DNA from: Massospora cicadina
Taxonomy: Eukaryota; Entomophthoromycota; Entomophthoromycetes; Entomophthorales; Entomophthoraceae
DNA: 64,000 nucleotides
Direction: 5' to 3'
Assembly: GCA_022478985.1 (NCBI GenBank)
Contig: JAKSZP010014455.1
Location: 62,001 to 126,000 of the forward strand
Shown here: positions 21,519 to 32,248 of the stretch, piece by piece
Position numbering within the stretch: the stretch's first letter is position 1
Layout: each line of letters starts with the position of its first letter
Program-made: the position numbers and the translations under genes
Notes under the pieces: generated by a model
Databases searched by the model: none
Told to the model about the DNA's origin: nothing
The model's input: only the letters and a program-made list of their open reading frames with translations

Positions 21519-23408
21519 GATTGATTTATTCGAGGTATGCTGACCAGGGGACAGACAGTACTGATCACAACACATAAAACGGCAAAAAAACTACTAACCA
21601 GGTGGGAATCAGAAACTGCTTAACCCACCATGGCAGAGGGTGAGGAGGGGTCAGGGGGTTGATTTTCAGAAAGACCCACCTCGATCAAGGGGTGTTGGTT
21701 ACAGTACCGGATCAGAGCAGAGAGCCAGGGCGTTGGGGCATCTGCATAGTGGGGGCTGAGGTCAACGTAGTAGGAGTTTTCCACTTCTGCATCAAGATAA
21801 TGATGGGAAAGTGTTTCAACAAAAGCTTTGAGGAGAACTTCAGCTTCTTTGCGGGCTTCAGGAAGTTGGGTGAAAAGGGAGATACTGTGGCGGGTGATTT
21901 TGGCTGAGGGGTTGAATGAAGCAAGCGTTGCGACATTAATAACAGCAATTTCAGCATCATTAAATAGTTTTGAGATGTCACTGGAGGGAGATTCAGGGAA
22001 GTCGGGGGGAAGAAGATGGTGGGCAGGCCATGCTGGAGCTGAGCCACTGACTGGGCCACCACAGTGCATAGTTTTGGGCAATGAGGAGAGGCCACCGCAG
22101 CTAAGGCGAGCTGATGGTCACTTTGGAAGGGGGCTGTACTGGGTAGAGGAGCGAAATGGCGAGGGGTAGGGGTTTCATCAAAGTTGGGAAGGGAAAACTG
22201 CCTGACCATAATCGCCATGGCAGAGAGGTTGACCTGTATGCTTACTAATGAGGATATTACCTGAATCGTCAGTTTCAGCCAATAGATCCCATGGATTTTG
22301 GTTCACTGGAATAGTGGCGTTTAAATTTGAGTGGGTAGGATTGGGCGAATGGGCAGCTGCTTGGGTGCGAATGTTGGTCCAAGCATTGCTCTGATTGGCT
22401 GGCGTAGATTTAGGTGGGAGAGTGAGGATGGAGGTTTTGGGTTGGGCTGATTTTCCATGTGGGCCCACTGAACGAGATTGGAGGGTGGAAGGGGGCAGCA
22501 AAGCGCCCCATACTGAACCTCCAGAAGGGGGCTCAGAAGCTGCATCAGCGGATTTGGCCTTAGGGCACGTTCTTTTTGCATGGTTGAGGCCAAAGCAGAG
22601 GGAACAAATCTGCCTACCATTATTGACTCGAGCCCAAAAGAAATGATCAGGCACTGCAGCCACACTAGCGCAGGGTGGGATTTGTTGGGCTATGGTAGGG
22701 TGGTGTGGTATGATGGTGGCTGTTGCACGAGGAGCAGCTAGGCGTTCTACACCAGATGGAATGGCAAAGATGAGGTTGGGCTGAGTGCCATAAGCCATGA
22801 GCCCCGCGACCAACTGGTCATACAAAACCTGGGGTGGAAGGTGGGATGGGAGATTTGTAAAGGATACCACTAGCGTGGTGTCTGAAGGGAGGCGAGTATG
22901 GGATGTGGGAATGGGGTTTTTTTTATAAATAGAGGAGTTTGTGCTGCCGCTTCAGCATCCTCCTCAGATTGGAACCCAACGTCAAAGTAGCCCTTAAAAG
23001 GTCGGAAGTCTATAAAGCCAGCTGGCGCAAAGGCTGTAGTGGCTAGGTCAATAATTACCTTATCGGCATATGGGAACAAACGCCCATAGTCCACTCTGAG
23101 GCAATAGCGAATAGCAGAGCGAGGGAGGGCGAGAGGATGGGGCGAGAAGGGTGGACGCGCGCCAGATGGAGCGCTAAGTCCCGTGGGGGGACAAAATGGT
23201 TGGAAGCAGTGGGCGGGCTGTTTGAACCTGTTCGAATGCACTTGCCTGCAGGGCGGAAAACGCTAGGTGGGGGTGCACTGCTGCCCCACACTGGAGTGGC
23301 AGGCGGCAGAGCCAAGCACATCAAATAATAGGTTTGGGCAGATGGCTGTGGATAAATAAACTTAAATTTAAAATCGCTCAAAAGTGACTTGTAGCGGTTA
23401 AAACTGTT
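21519..23408 (-). mobile_element. ORF1-only LINE (half-LINE), copy X
   Basis: An 1890-bp insertion in LTR A is flanked by 15-bp copies of AGTTATGCATAAGTT (21504-21518) and AGTTAAGCATAAGTT (23409-23423), one mismatch. LTR B shows the uninterrupted site (AGTTAAGCATAAGT near 28045). It holds one ORF1-like gene on the minus strand and ends about 100 bp after its stop, with AATAAATCAATC at the 3' edge. There is no endonuclease or RT. The long duplication indicates target-primed reverse transcription, so the enzyme came from elsewhere. Confidence 0.85.
21620..23381 (-). pseudogene. LINE ORF1-like protein in copy X, frameshifted
   Basis: Four overlapping open pieces cover about 580 codons: 23055-23381, 22870-23241, 22178-22870 and 21620-22081/21712-22218. 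The protein begins Pro-rich. Next comes a domain with YCLRVDYGRLFPYADKVIID and FKGYFDVGFQSEEDAEAA, which resembles the SWLDLGFENKEAADKA region of the LINE 4 ORF1 and may be an RRM-like fold. Then a zinc knuckle, CSLCFGLNHAKRTC (CX2CX4HX4C, 22565-22606), and a Pro/Ser/Asn-rich tail ending PPDPSSPSAMVG. Only a few indels separate the pieces, so this copy is fairly young. Role by homology: binding retrotransposon RNA. Confidence 0.75.
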
Positions 23409-23423
23409 AGTTAAGCATAAGTT

Positions 23424-23737
23424 ACTTTTTTTCCAAAAGCTTTTAGGAAGCGGTCCCTATAGGTAACACTGTCGCTCCTTTTTAGTAATTTTCTCCACCA
23501 TAAAATTTAGAATAAAAATCCTTAAAACCCAAATTTTTGTCTTGGGTGCTTTTATAAATAAAAAGTGCGATTAAACCTGGTCAAAGCATCCCTGGATAGT
23601 CTTCATAGCTGATCTACTCATTTTTAAAACTATATTTCTGGACTTCAGTGCCTGTGGCATTCTATCTTGGGGTTCGAATGTAACTCACCTGGAGTTCCAG
23701 TCATTCTAAATATAATCTATCAGCACGCTCCATGACT
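23424..23737 (+). repeat. LTR A of element 3, right part
   Basis: It continues the LTR after the half-LINE: AAAGTGCGATTAAACC at 23568/28199 and CAGCACxCTCCATGAC near 23720/28360 match LTR B. After its end, TGGAGTGATCCT at 23740 could be the primer-binding site. Confidence 0.8.
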
Positions 23738-24039
23738 AATGGAGTGATCCTTAGCTCTGAAGTTCTCCTTCTCATCCTCTGGGTGGTATGTCATGTGAGT
23801 CTTCCCAAAACAGCATCACCTTTTTCCAGTTAGCTTAGTTCAGCACAATCCTGGTCCCTATAGGGAAGAACGTTCAGTATAAAATCTGTGCTTTATATTG
23901 TCTGCCAACGACACCAGAGTGAGCCAAAACAAGTTTTTATTAGAATTATAAATCCTTCTATTGGTTACTGCCATTAGTTCAGTAGTACCATAAATACTCA
24001 CCTACAAATAGGACTACGCCTATTTCCTGCTACCGTTTA

Positions 24040-24490
24040 AATCCATCTGGGCGCCCACCAGGTGTCATTTGAGGCCCTGGTAGACACAGGGATGGTAGAA
24101 AAATATGATTTTGATTGTTGGCTTATAAGTTGGAAATAGACTTTGATATAGTCTTAAAGGTTATAGTTGCATCTTCACCCATACAGTCAACCTACAATGT
24201 GCATCGCCTGGTCCTGTTATGAACGGGCAACTTCAAATTTTAATTATTTCTCAGTCATGTCTGACCTGGCATTCCCAGTTATCATTGATGTGAGTTGGTG
24301 GAAGCGCCAACAAGTTAATGTCAACCTGAACTCAAACATGTTACTCTTTGGAAATGCTCAGGATTGCAGTGAGATCCCACTCCTTGGCACCTTGGGTAAT
24401 GCGCGGAGCAGAGGTGCGTTTTCCACGCTTGCTACACCCATGGGATTTTCTCCTGATTTCTCTAACGCTGTTAGCATATTATGATATTTT
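24040..24490 (+). pseudogene. Aspartic protease region of element 3
   Basis: HQVSFEALVDTGMVEKYDFD at 24057-24115 carries an intact Asp-Thr-Gly. KLEIDFDIVLKVIVASSP follows after a shift, then VIIDVSWWKRQQVNVNLNSNMLLFG at about 24273-24350, the same Trp-rich tail as in element C. It begins only about 300 bp inside LTR A. Confidence 0.75.
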
Positions 24491-24494
24491 TATT

Positions 24495-25440
24495 ATGGAG
24501 AAAGCTACTCAACTTCCAACACACTCAAAGTATGACCTCAAGTTCTGCTTGATGGTGGATATGATCTACGTCAATTGTCCACTATAAGCCATACGGCAGA
24601 ATAAAATGCAACCTTGCACATTTGGATTGATGACATGCTTTTGAAGGGATGGCTTTTCAAGGAGACAACCCCAATCGGCTCCATCGCTGTTTTCACAAAA
24701 AAGGATGATGGCACACCGCGCCCTTGCGTGCATTACAGTCACCTCAACAACTTCATGATTCATGACCCCTACCCACTTCTGCTTGAGCAAAAATTGCTCA
24801 AGCAATTGCGTAATCTAGAGTATTTTCAAACTTGATCTGGTGAACGCCTTTAACCAAATTTTTAAGTCGCAAAGATAAGGGATGGCTTACCACTGTTTGA
24901 ACGAAGCAAAGTATATTTCAATTCCGCTTAATGCCTTTTGGGTTAAAGAACAAGCCTGCCACATTCCAGCGGATGAGTAATGACGTTCTAGATGATCTGT
25001 GCAACACGTGCGCCATTTCTTACATTGAAAATATCGTCATCCACTTACTCACCCTCAAACAGCACGCTATAGGTCTGGAGGTCATAGTTGCCACTCTTCA
25101 CAAGACAGGACTATTTGTAAATCCATTGAAGTTTGAGATCTAGTTGATAAGTTACCTTCTTTGGTAACCTGTGCTAAAAGATGCTTAAGCTATTCCGCCA
25201 TGTAACCTGTAGACATCTTTGAGTGGCCTTCCTGATTACCTAAAAGCAATTGCAGAGATTCTTAGGCACCATAATTTTCTTAGAAAAATTCTCTTTCACC
25301 GTCTCACAGCTGAATGCGCTGCTGCACCCCCTCACGGACAAGAACGTCCCATTCTGTTTATACCACCGTGTGTCAGCAGGCATTTGACGCTATTATATGG
25401 GTATTTGTGGCACCACATAAGCTTAAGCATGCTGAAGCAA
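24495..25440 (+). pseudogene. Reverse transcriptase region of element 3
   Basis: In order: KATQLPTHSKYDLKF, IWIDDMLLKGWLFKETT, AVFTKKDDGTPRPCVHYSHLNN at 24690-24755, FKLDLVNAFNQIF (motif A) near 24829, MPFGLKNKPATFQRM at 24931-24975 (motif B), and AISYIENIVIH near 25012-25044. The last is the YxDD position and reads YIEN, so the catalytic pair is lost. There are frameshifts near 24830 and 24890 and a stop near 25142. Confidence 0.88.
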
Positions 25441-26290
25441 CCACATCTTTAATTGCCACATGTTAAATCTCTTCCGCCATGTTGGAAGTGGTCTTGTTTC
25501 AGGAACATGAGGGGGAGTAGAACCACAGACGCATAGTTTTCCCACAATAATATATCCACAGAGGAGAACTGGGCTAATTATGACAAGAAGCTTGCGGCTA
25601 AAAGTGGGCGCTAACCTATTGGTGGTACCTCTTGCAGGACACCATGCATGAGATGACAGTGTAAACGATCACAAGTCCTCATGTACTTTTGCAAACCACA
25701 GAAGTCTTCACAACGTCAAGCTCAGACGTACCGTGACCTATGCAGTTTTGACTTCAAGTACAAATTCATAAAGGGGTCATTGAACGTTCTCCCCAATTTT
25801 CTGAGCCGCAACCCACCTTATATCCTACAGAGGCGGAGGATCAAGACCTTATCATAGTAAATCCGTTAGTCTGAATTTTATCCATCGCCCCACCCAAAAT
25901 TCTGCCAGTAAATCATGACCCAACAGACCCCTAATCGCTCAAGTTATGACCCACCAGATGGCTTGACTTAGAGACTTGGTGTTGTTAGTGCAGCTCGCAG
26001 ATCTGATTAACAAGCGTTCCCATTACTCAGTGGGTGCAGAGTATTTTGTTTCAGTCTCAGTTGTAAGCCCCCTCAGCTTAAACATAAGTGATCTAAGCTC
26101 ACCACGATCCCCCAGCAGTTAGTCACCACAGAGTGAAAAAGTGCCTTGACTTGCTGAAGCGTACATACAATTGACCTGGGATCTCTAAAGACATATCTGT
26201 GTGATTATTGAGTTGCATTACCTGCGGATGCATAAAATTGGACCACTTGGGGTGAAACGGCCTTCTTCACCCGCTGCAACAGTCAAGGGC
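25440..26290 (+). pseudogene. RNase H and connection to integrase, element 3 (weak)
   Basis: Very broken. Fragments such as EVVLFQEHEGE near 25488, GELGYDKKLAAKSGR near 25566 and FDFKYKFIKGSLNVLPNFLSRNP near 25748-25815 correspond to the RNase H end and tether; the last resembles the family's 'F..KY..G..N..aD.LSR' segment. I could not place the active-site acids. Confidence 0.5.
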
Positions 26291-27030
26291 CATGGACGTT
26301 GGTGTCCATCAACTTCATAGTGAAGCACTTTACCTCAAATGGTCACAATGTGATAATGTTCATTGTAGACCAATTCACCAAATTTGATTTGTATATTCCC
26401 TGCTTGACTTCCTTCAACTCAAAGAAAACCACTCATATTTTTGTTCACCACATCTTCTCTATGTTTGGTTTACTCCAAGAGATCGTGAGTTATAGGGTTT
26501 CACAGTTCACAACACACTTTTGGACGGCTCTTCTGACCATTCTGAAAATTCAATCATGCTGGTCCACATCATACCACCCCAATTATATGGCCAGACAGAG
26601 CGAGTTAATCAAATTCTGGAGCAGTACCTCTGTTGTTACGCCACTGCTGTGCAGTACACCTGGGCGGAAATCTTCCGTTGGCTCAGTTTGCTTACAATAT
26701 ATGCCTCACACGCCTCCATGGGGTAATCATCATATGAAGTGCTTTTGAAGCAAAACCCTTCTTTTACTTTACCATGTCTTAATCCCAAGGTTACCGCGGT
26801 ACTGAAGCATTCTCAGCAGATCTGGGCCACTCAGTCCCTTGTCCGTGAGAACCTAACCAAATTGATTGTCAACTATATGCGATTCACTGACTGAAAATGT
26901 CTTACCGCCCTTAATTTTAGGGTGTGCTCAAAAGTAATGCTTGACACCTGTCACCTGCAAATCCAGGCCCCTTTTGGAATTTCATGAGTAAGCAGTAAGA
27001 ACACCATGAGGTAGTTGAAAATCTGCGTAA
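26290..27030 (+). pseudogene. Integrase region of element 3
   Basis: VSINFIVKHFTSNGHNVIMFIVDQFTKFDLYIPC at 26302-26403 is the core start (first Asp replaced by Asn). IFSMFGLLQEIVSYRVSQFTTHFW follows, where the second Asp region is altered. After a shift, DGQTERVNQILEQYLCCYA lies at about 26590-26650 with the third acidic residue intact. LDTCHLQIQAPFG near 26940-26985 is the C-terminal segment before the GPF/Y module. Confidence 0.85.
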
Positions 27031-27194
27031 CGGTTTGTTTCACCTAGCGCTCCCTACCCACTAGAAACAGAATCCAGTTTTCCACACCTCCCAGCTATCT
27101 TCATTTTTTGGCATCCTACCCGCTGACCTTAAACCAGTCATTTTGGGTGAGTCTGTCAAATATGAGGTGGAAGCGATTTCAGCATCACGCTAGT

Positions 27195-27335
27195 CCTGCC
27201 TCTCAGTTCAGTACCTGGTGGCTTGGAAGGGCTTCTCATCATATAAAAAATAGTTAGGTCAGTGCTTGCAATTGCGCCAACTGTCACAAGTTGTGAAAGC
27301 GTTCCATGTGGCACACCTGGAAGCCTTGTACTTCT
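27195..27335 (+). pseudogene. Chromodomain of element 3
   Basis: QYLVAWKGFSSYK, a stop, then LGQCLQLRQLSQVVKAFHVAHLEA fits the Y-L-V-x-W-K-G chromodomain pattern and its C-terminal helix. A polypurine stretch (AAGGAAAGGG, 27432-27441) and LTR B follow. Confidence 0.8.
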
Positions 27336-27443
27336 TTTAAGATTTCTGCAATCATGGCCATCAATCTCCAATAGGCTACAAGAATATTGTGCTGGCTCAG
27401 TTCACCGGCAGCTGCGCCTCACCCCTTCCTTAAGGAAAGGGTA

Positions 27444-28377
27444 TATTAAGTCTTATGCAGGAACCCCTCTGCCTGGATTAGGATTAATTCCCATTCCGCT
27501 CAAAAAAGGGTAGAAGCTGGAACCAGTACCTCTAATTTTTAGGGTGATTTGGTCCATATGGTGGATGAGAGTTGGGTCACAGCGTACCCTCTGAGGGTTT
27601 CAATCAATCTCCCAGCTTTATCCTAAGCTGAGCTGGTGGAAAGTATTTGGGGGGTTTTCCAGGAGGTGGCGAAGGCCCAAGATTTAGTTGGTGGGGTCAT
27701 TTTGTTCTCCAAAGTGTGACAAGCTCTGGAGATGAATTTGAGCAAATCACACCAAACCCATCAAGATTCCGCCATTGTATAAAATCCACCTCATAGCAAA
27801 CAGGTATGGGAGCGGTCAACCCTTGCCCCACCAACTGGGCTCAGCCTTATGTGGCTGGCCCTGAAAGCTATCTGCATGCTGCTGAAAATGTCGCTGATAT
27901 CACAAAATGTATGCGCATGACTTATAATTAAGTTTAGCAAAAGTTTTAAAATGAAAGTTTCTGATCAGTTCTGACTCAAATCAGTTGCTAAATTAGTCTG
28001 GTGGACCTAATTGCTGGATTGTTTCAAGCTTATTCCTAAAGGAAGTTAAGCATAAGTCACAATTTTCCCCAGAAGCTTTTAGGCAACGGTCACCAAAAGG
28101 TACCACTGTCTCTCCTTTTTCAAAACTTTCTCCACTTTAAAAATTAAAATAAAAATCTTTTTGAACCCAAATAGGGTCTTGAGTTCTTATTTTAAATAAA
28201 AAGTGCGATTAAACCAGGTCAAAGCAACCCCTGGCGGATCTTCATGGACAGTTTATTCATTTTCCTCAGGTTATTTTTGGATGGCTGTGACTGCGGCATT
28301 TAGCTTGAGTTTTTAGGTGTTAACTCACCCGTAGTTCCAGGTCAGTCTTATCATTATCATCAGCACTCTCCATGACA
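27444..28377 (+). repeat. LTR B (3' LTR) of element 3
   Basis: This is the uninterrupted partner of LTR A. It starts TATTAAGTCTT (TG changed to TA) and ends CTCCATGACA. Directly after it the RT of element C resumes, which fixes the right border. Confidence 0.85.
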
Positions 28378-28920
28378 CCTTCATTGAATATGGTCATTTT
28401 AATAAAATCATGGTGCACAACCCTATCCCCTTACCTTCAAGCAGGTGGTTAGCCAGGTGATTACAAAATCCTGGGTGTTTTCCAAGTTTGACCTTGTAAA
28501 TTGCCTTTAAACAAATTCAGGTGTCTGAGGTCCAGTAATGGCTTAGTGTCATTTGGACTAGAAAAGGCAGATTTCATTTTCATGTGATGACTTTCAGCTT
28601 AAAGAACGCTCCTGCCATGTTCAATCAGATGATCAATAATGCACTGGGGAACCTTAGACTTACCTGCGTGGTAGCATATATTAATGATATCCTTCTTCAT
28701 TCCCCCACTCGCATGCAGCATGAGAAAGACCTGGAGGCGGCGCTGTCCACTTTTCACAAGGCAGGACTTTATGTCAAGCAATCTAAGTGCCATTTTTTTC
28801 TGCTTAGAATTTACCTTTATGGGTAATCTAGTCTTGAGAGTTGGTTATTCAATACCAATCAGCAAGCTCAAGGTCATCTTTAAATGGCTTAACCCCACAA
28901 CCCAGAAGTAAATGCGGAGC
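28378..28920 (+). pseudogene. 3' half of RT of element C
   Basis: The frame opens FIEYGHFNKIMV, the segment that follows the point where the left half stops at 20910. Next come FSKFDLVNCL (motif A, Asp kept), FSLKNAPAMFNQM at 28590-28630 (motif B) and VVAYINDILLHSPTRMQHEKDLEAA at 28669-28745. The catalytic box reads YIND, so the first Asp of the pair is Asn. The frame stays open to 28826. Confidence 0.88.
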
Positions 28921-28979
28921 TTCTTTGGCATCATTATATTCCTGAAAAAAAATTACATGATTTTTTGCAGCTGGACGCA

Positions 28980-29480
28980 CTGCTGCATCCCATAATGGGA
29001 AAAAATGTGCCATTCTTCTGGGCGGATGAATGCCATCAGGAGTTTGAGGCCATTGAGAAGGTGTTTTTGTCTCCCTTAGTTCTTAAGCATGCTAACACAC
29101 AAGCCATTTACCAAATCATTTAATGGATCATCCGTTTCAGTGGTGGAAGTTCTTGTACAGAAGCATAATGGGATAGAACACCCAATGGAATTTTCCTGCA
29201 AGTTTACCTCTTCTAAACAAGCCTGGCCATATGTGATAAAGAGTCAGCTGCCATGGTGTGTGCTCTGACCCACTGGCGGTACATTCTGCAATGCGCACAG
29301 CATTAAGTACCTGTGCAGACAGATCAACAAGAACATTTGTACTTTTGTAAGCCTCAAATCTGGAGCACTGTCAAGCTCAGACCTTCCATAACTTTTGTAG
29401 CTTAAATTTAATTACAAATTTGTGAAGAGAGCATTGAATGTATTCCCCGAATTTCTGAGTTACAATCTTTTGCTGTGTCT
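28980..29480 (+). pseudogene. RNase H region of element C
   Basis: KPFTKSF..GSSVSVVEVLVQKHNG near 29103-29175 and HPMEFSCKFTSSKQAWPYVIK near 29179-29245 match the two halves of RNase H. THWRYILQCAQH follows near 29270. The first catalytic Asp position is lost. The frame is broken by shifts. Confidence 0.7.
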
Positions 29481-29689
29481 AATTGAAGAAGATGAGAAAG
29501 AACTAAGCATGGTTATTCGTCCGGCCCAAATCTTATATTTCTCCTCCCACAATTTTTGTAGCATATTTTGGGTTTAATGCACCCCTGGTTTTGAGGGCCT
29601 TACCAGCCCAGGTGGCTTAGGCGGATGGTCTGGAATTTCTGGATCTGTTTCTCTTCTGATTCACAAGCAGTTCCTTTATTTCTTAGTGG

Positions 29690-30360
29690 ATGAGCACGTT
29701 CAGTTTAGGTCACATCTGTGTGGGACGCCCCTCATATGCGACGAAGTTATCCAATGCTCCATGATCCCCTGCGGTGAGGCCCCCAGGCAACAAAAATGAC
29801 CTGTTTTAGTTAAGAAGACTTACAACTTGCCAGAACTGTCCAAGGATATTCCAGCATGGATTGCAAATTGCGTGATATGCATGCAGGCCAAGTTTACCAA
29901 TTAAGTAAAAACGGTCTCCTTCATCTCCTGCAGCAATTGGAGAGCATGTGGACTTTTATGTACATTGACTTCATCTTTAGTTCTCAGCTCCAATGGGTTT
30001 ACTACCATGAATTGGTAGTAGATTAGTTCATCAAATTTACCCTTTTCATTCTCTGTTCTTTTATCATTAACCCCAAGTAGACATTAAGAACTTTGTGCAC
30101 AACTCTCTTGATGTTTGGGTTGCTGCAAGAGATAATCAGCAACCGTAGGACCCAGTTTATGGCGCGAATTTGGAATGAACTCATAGTGATACTGAAATTA
30201 AGACATTTTATAAAAAGTGTACCATTTCCAGTTAGATGGTCAAACAGAGCGAGTAAATAAAATCCTTAAGCAGTGCCTCCAGTTTTATGCCATATCTGCT
30301 CTGTACACCTGGTCATATGATCTTCCTTTGCTCTGTTTTTTTATAACAATGGAATTCATG
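29690..30360 (+). pseudogene. Integrase of element C, left part
   Basis: A Cys-x-x-Cys pair (WIANCVICMQAK near 29858-29893) marks the end of the zinc region. DGQTERVNKILKQCLQFYA at 30235-30290 carries the third catalytic acid. The frame is lost at 30360, where solo LTR D begins, in the segment that normally reads YNN..H. It resumes after 31509 with HASTEFSPF. Confidence 0.82.
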
Positions 30361-31509
30361 TGTAAGTCCAAGAGAACGTCCCCTGTGCATAGATCAGTCG
30401 CTCTTCCCGTTTCTGATTAAAAAGGGGCCAAAGAGGGCGGCTGTACCCCTTGTCACCCAGGGTGATCTCGCCCACATGGTAGATGAGCGCTGAGTAACAG
30501 CCCTTCCTCTTTGGATCCCTCCCCTGGTACCCTCGCTCACCCCGGCCAAACTCATTAACAGAATAAAGGAAATCTGGGCTGAGATCGCTGAACTGAAGTC
30601 AATTGGTCTGAAACTAATGGAAATCAAGCCCAACGGTTTGAAACCTCATAATTAAAGAGGGACTAAGATTGAATTATCAGGCGGAATCACTGACAGTTTC
30701 AATTCAGCCAGTGGAGCAATTGCCAAAATTAACCCCTTTCAAAAATTGTTGAGATGATCCCCAACATGCAGGAAGCATCATCAGATACCATTTATGATAA
30801 TTTGAAGCTTCCATCCAGCATATGGGATTTGCAGCCAATGTAACTCTTTTGACCATATGAATGGCCCAGCAACTATGCACAGGCAGGTTGGGCATCCCAA
30901 ACCTGTTTCCAACTAATCAGGACAAACCCTACATGAGGTGGCCCTGGGAAATTCCTGTTGCTCGTCAGGCCAGACGCCATTGTGCCAACTGCCAGAAACA
31001 CAGTCAAGCCTCAGTTTGGTTGTTCAAGGTCAAACGGACAATGATTTGCCTGCTGCCAAATCCTTTGATGTCAGTTCCCTATGAGCTTATCTGTCCCCTT
31101 TCCCAAAAAAATCGCTGGTTAGGTCAATCTTGAGGGACCTGATCTCAGCTTATTCCCGCATCAATTGACCACTAATTAATCAGTTGCATCATACTGAGAA
31201 AAATGTTGGTTGATTTTCTTCCTTTATTTTCCATTAAAAATTCTTTTCCCAACCTTATTTTTTATGTTGAAAAATATACCGCCCTTTCCGCCAGCACTCC
31301 AACACCCTTTGGGTTTTATGGCCATATTTGTCTGGTATTTCATTATGTGTCTGTATGAGATTATGGCACATTGGCAATTATTGGCGAACTCCTTTCTAGT
31401 CTCATATCCTTCATACCAGCAGTGCCTTTGGCATTCTGGTTTGCCGTTTGGGTGCTCTGGCATTTAGGTTGGCAGGCCAGTCTAATTCTAATTTGTTGTT
31501 TTCCTGACA
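30361..31509 (+). repeat. Solo LTR D inserted in the integrase of element C
   Basis: It starts TGTAAGTCCA, like LTR A (TGTAAGGCTT), and ends CTGACA, with no internal region. It is flanked by TCATG (30356-30360) and GCATG (31510-31514), a 5-bp target duplication with one mismatch. Its head (AAAAAGGGGCCAAAGAGGGCGG...GATCTCGCCCACATGG) and tail (GGCATTCTGGTTTGCCGTTTGGGTGCTC) resemble those of LTR C. Most likely it arose by recombination between two LTRs. Confidence 0.8.
30861..31133 (+). CDS. Integrase-zinc-finger-like ORF inside solo LTR D (uncertain)
   Basis: An open frame of 90 codons contains GRLGIPNLF, YMRWPWEIPVARQARRHCANCQKHSQ and later PNPLMSVPYELICPL. The order G-[HR]-L-G...Y-x-x-W-P...C-x-x-C-Q-K and a P-L-x-S-V-P-Y/F-E tail is what the zinc region of retrovirus-type integrases looks like. 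The rest of this LTR has no coding signal, so this may be a captured pol fragment or chance. I am not sure of either. Confidence 0.3.
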   Translation: MAQQLCTGRLGIPNLFPTNQDKPYMRWPWEIPVARQARRHCANCQKHSQASVWLFKVKRTMICLLPNPLMSVPYELICPLSQKNRWLGQS

Positions 31510-32230
31510 GCATGCGTCAACAGAGTTTTCGCCCTTTGATGCAACACTAGGGAAAAAGTACCCATTCTCACTGGGGCTTTGACTTCGTCCAGCAGTACTG
31601 GCTGCAGCTGACCACGCTTAACAAATTCAAATCACCCAGTCTCTGGTTCAGTAACATCTAACCAAGGCTATCAGCATTTACAAAAGGTTCATTTATTGGA
31701 AATGTTTCCTGATGCAAAATATTATGGTGGGGTCACACGTCATACTGGATATTTGGTACTTGCAAATGCAGGTGCCTTACCACAAATTTGTGAGAAAATG
31801 ATCCAGGTCCCATCTGGTGGAGACACATATGGGCAATGGAGCATTTCTCCTGAGCTTCTGGCCCATTGGAAGTAAAATCTCATTTTTCAAACATTGCAGT
31901 TGTCTTAATTTAAGGGAGCGATTTTAATGGAAGCTGAGATGATCTTGATCAAAGGATCAGAGGAGGCAAGGTTGTTGGTATCTTAAAAATCCAAGTGGTG
32001 GTACCATTTGGTTCAATATCGGATGGCTTGAAAAGGTTTTTAAGCCTGTGTTAACAGCTGGGTCAGTGCTCAGAACTGCGCCAATGGCTCTGAGCTGGTA
32101 GAATCCTTCACGCCTTCCACCCTGATTCCTGGCCTCCAGAAGATCTCCATGCTAATGGTTTCTTAAGCTCATCAGAGTCCACAAAAAGAGTCTCTTTTGC
32201 CAAGCTCATTGGTGGTCTTGGTGCCACTCT
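31510..32230 (+). pseudogene. Integrase C-terminus and chromodomain of element C
   Basis: Right after solo LTR D the integrase frame resumes with HASTEFSPFDATLGKKYPFS. VILDIWYLQMQVPYHKF at about 31740-31790 is the segment before the GPF/Y module. HLVQYRMA, a stop, then KGF at about 32007-32040 and a following SAQNCANGSELVESF segment are a decayed chromodomain. A purine tract (32231-32248) then leads into the 3' LTR. Confidence 0.75.
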
Positions 32231-32248
32231 TTAAAAAGGAAAGGACAA

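Larger units (their letters stand above)
20911..28377 (+). mobile_element. Chromovirus element 3, inserted in the RT of element C
   Basis: LTRs A (20911-21518 plus 23424-23737, about 0.92 kb) and B (27444-28377, 0.93 kb) flank protease, RT, integrase and chromodomain. The left LTR starts TGTAAGGCTT and the right ends ATGACA. The two halves of element C's RT lie exactly outside these ends. The 5-bp flanks (AATGC, CCTTC) no longer agree. LTR A is split by the half-LINE copy X. Only about 300 bp separate LTR A from the protease, so gag is missing. Confidence 0.85.

Noticed and set aside
23738..30360. Tandem LTR-interior-LTR-interior array made by recombination (LTR B shared by two elements)
   Set aside because: The sequence after LTR B is the continuation of element C's RT, not a new primer-binding site and gag, so simple nesting explains it.
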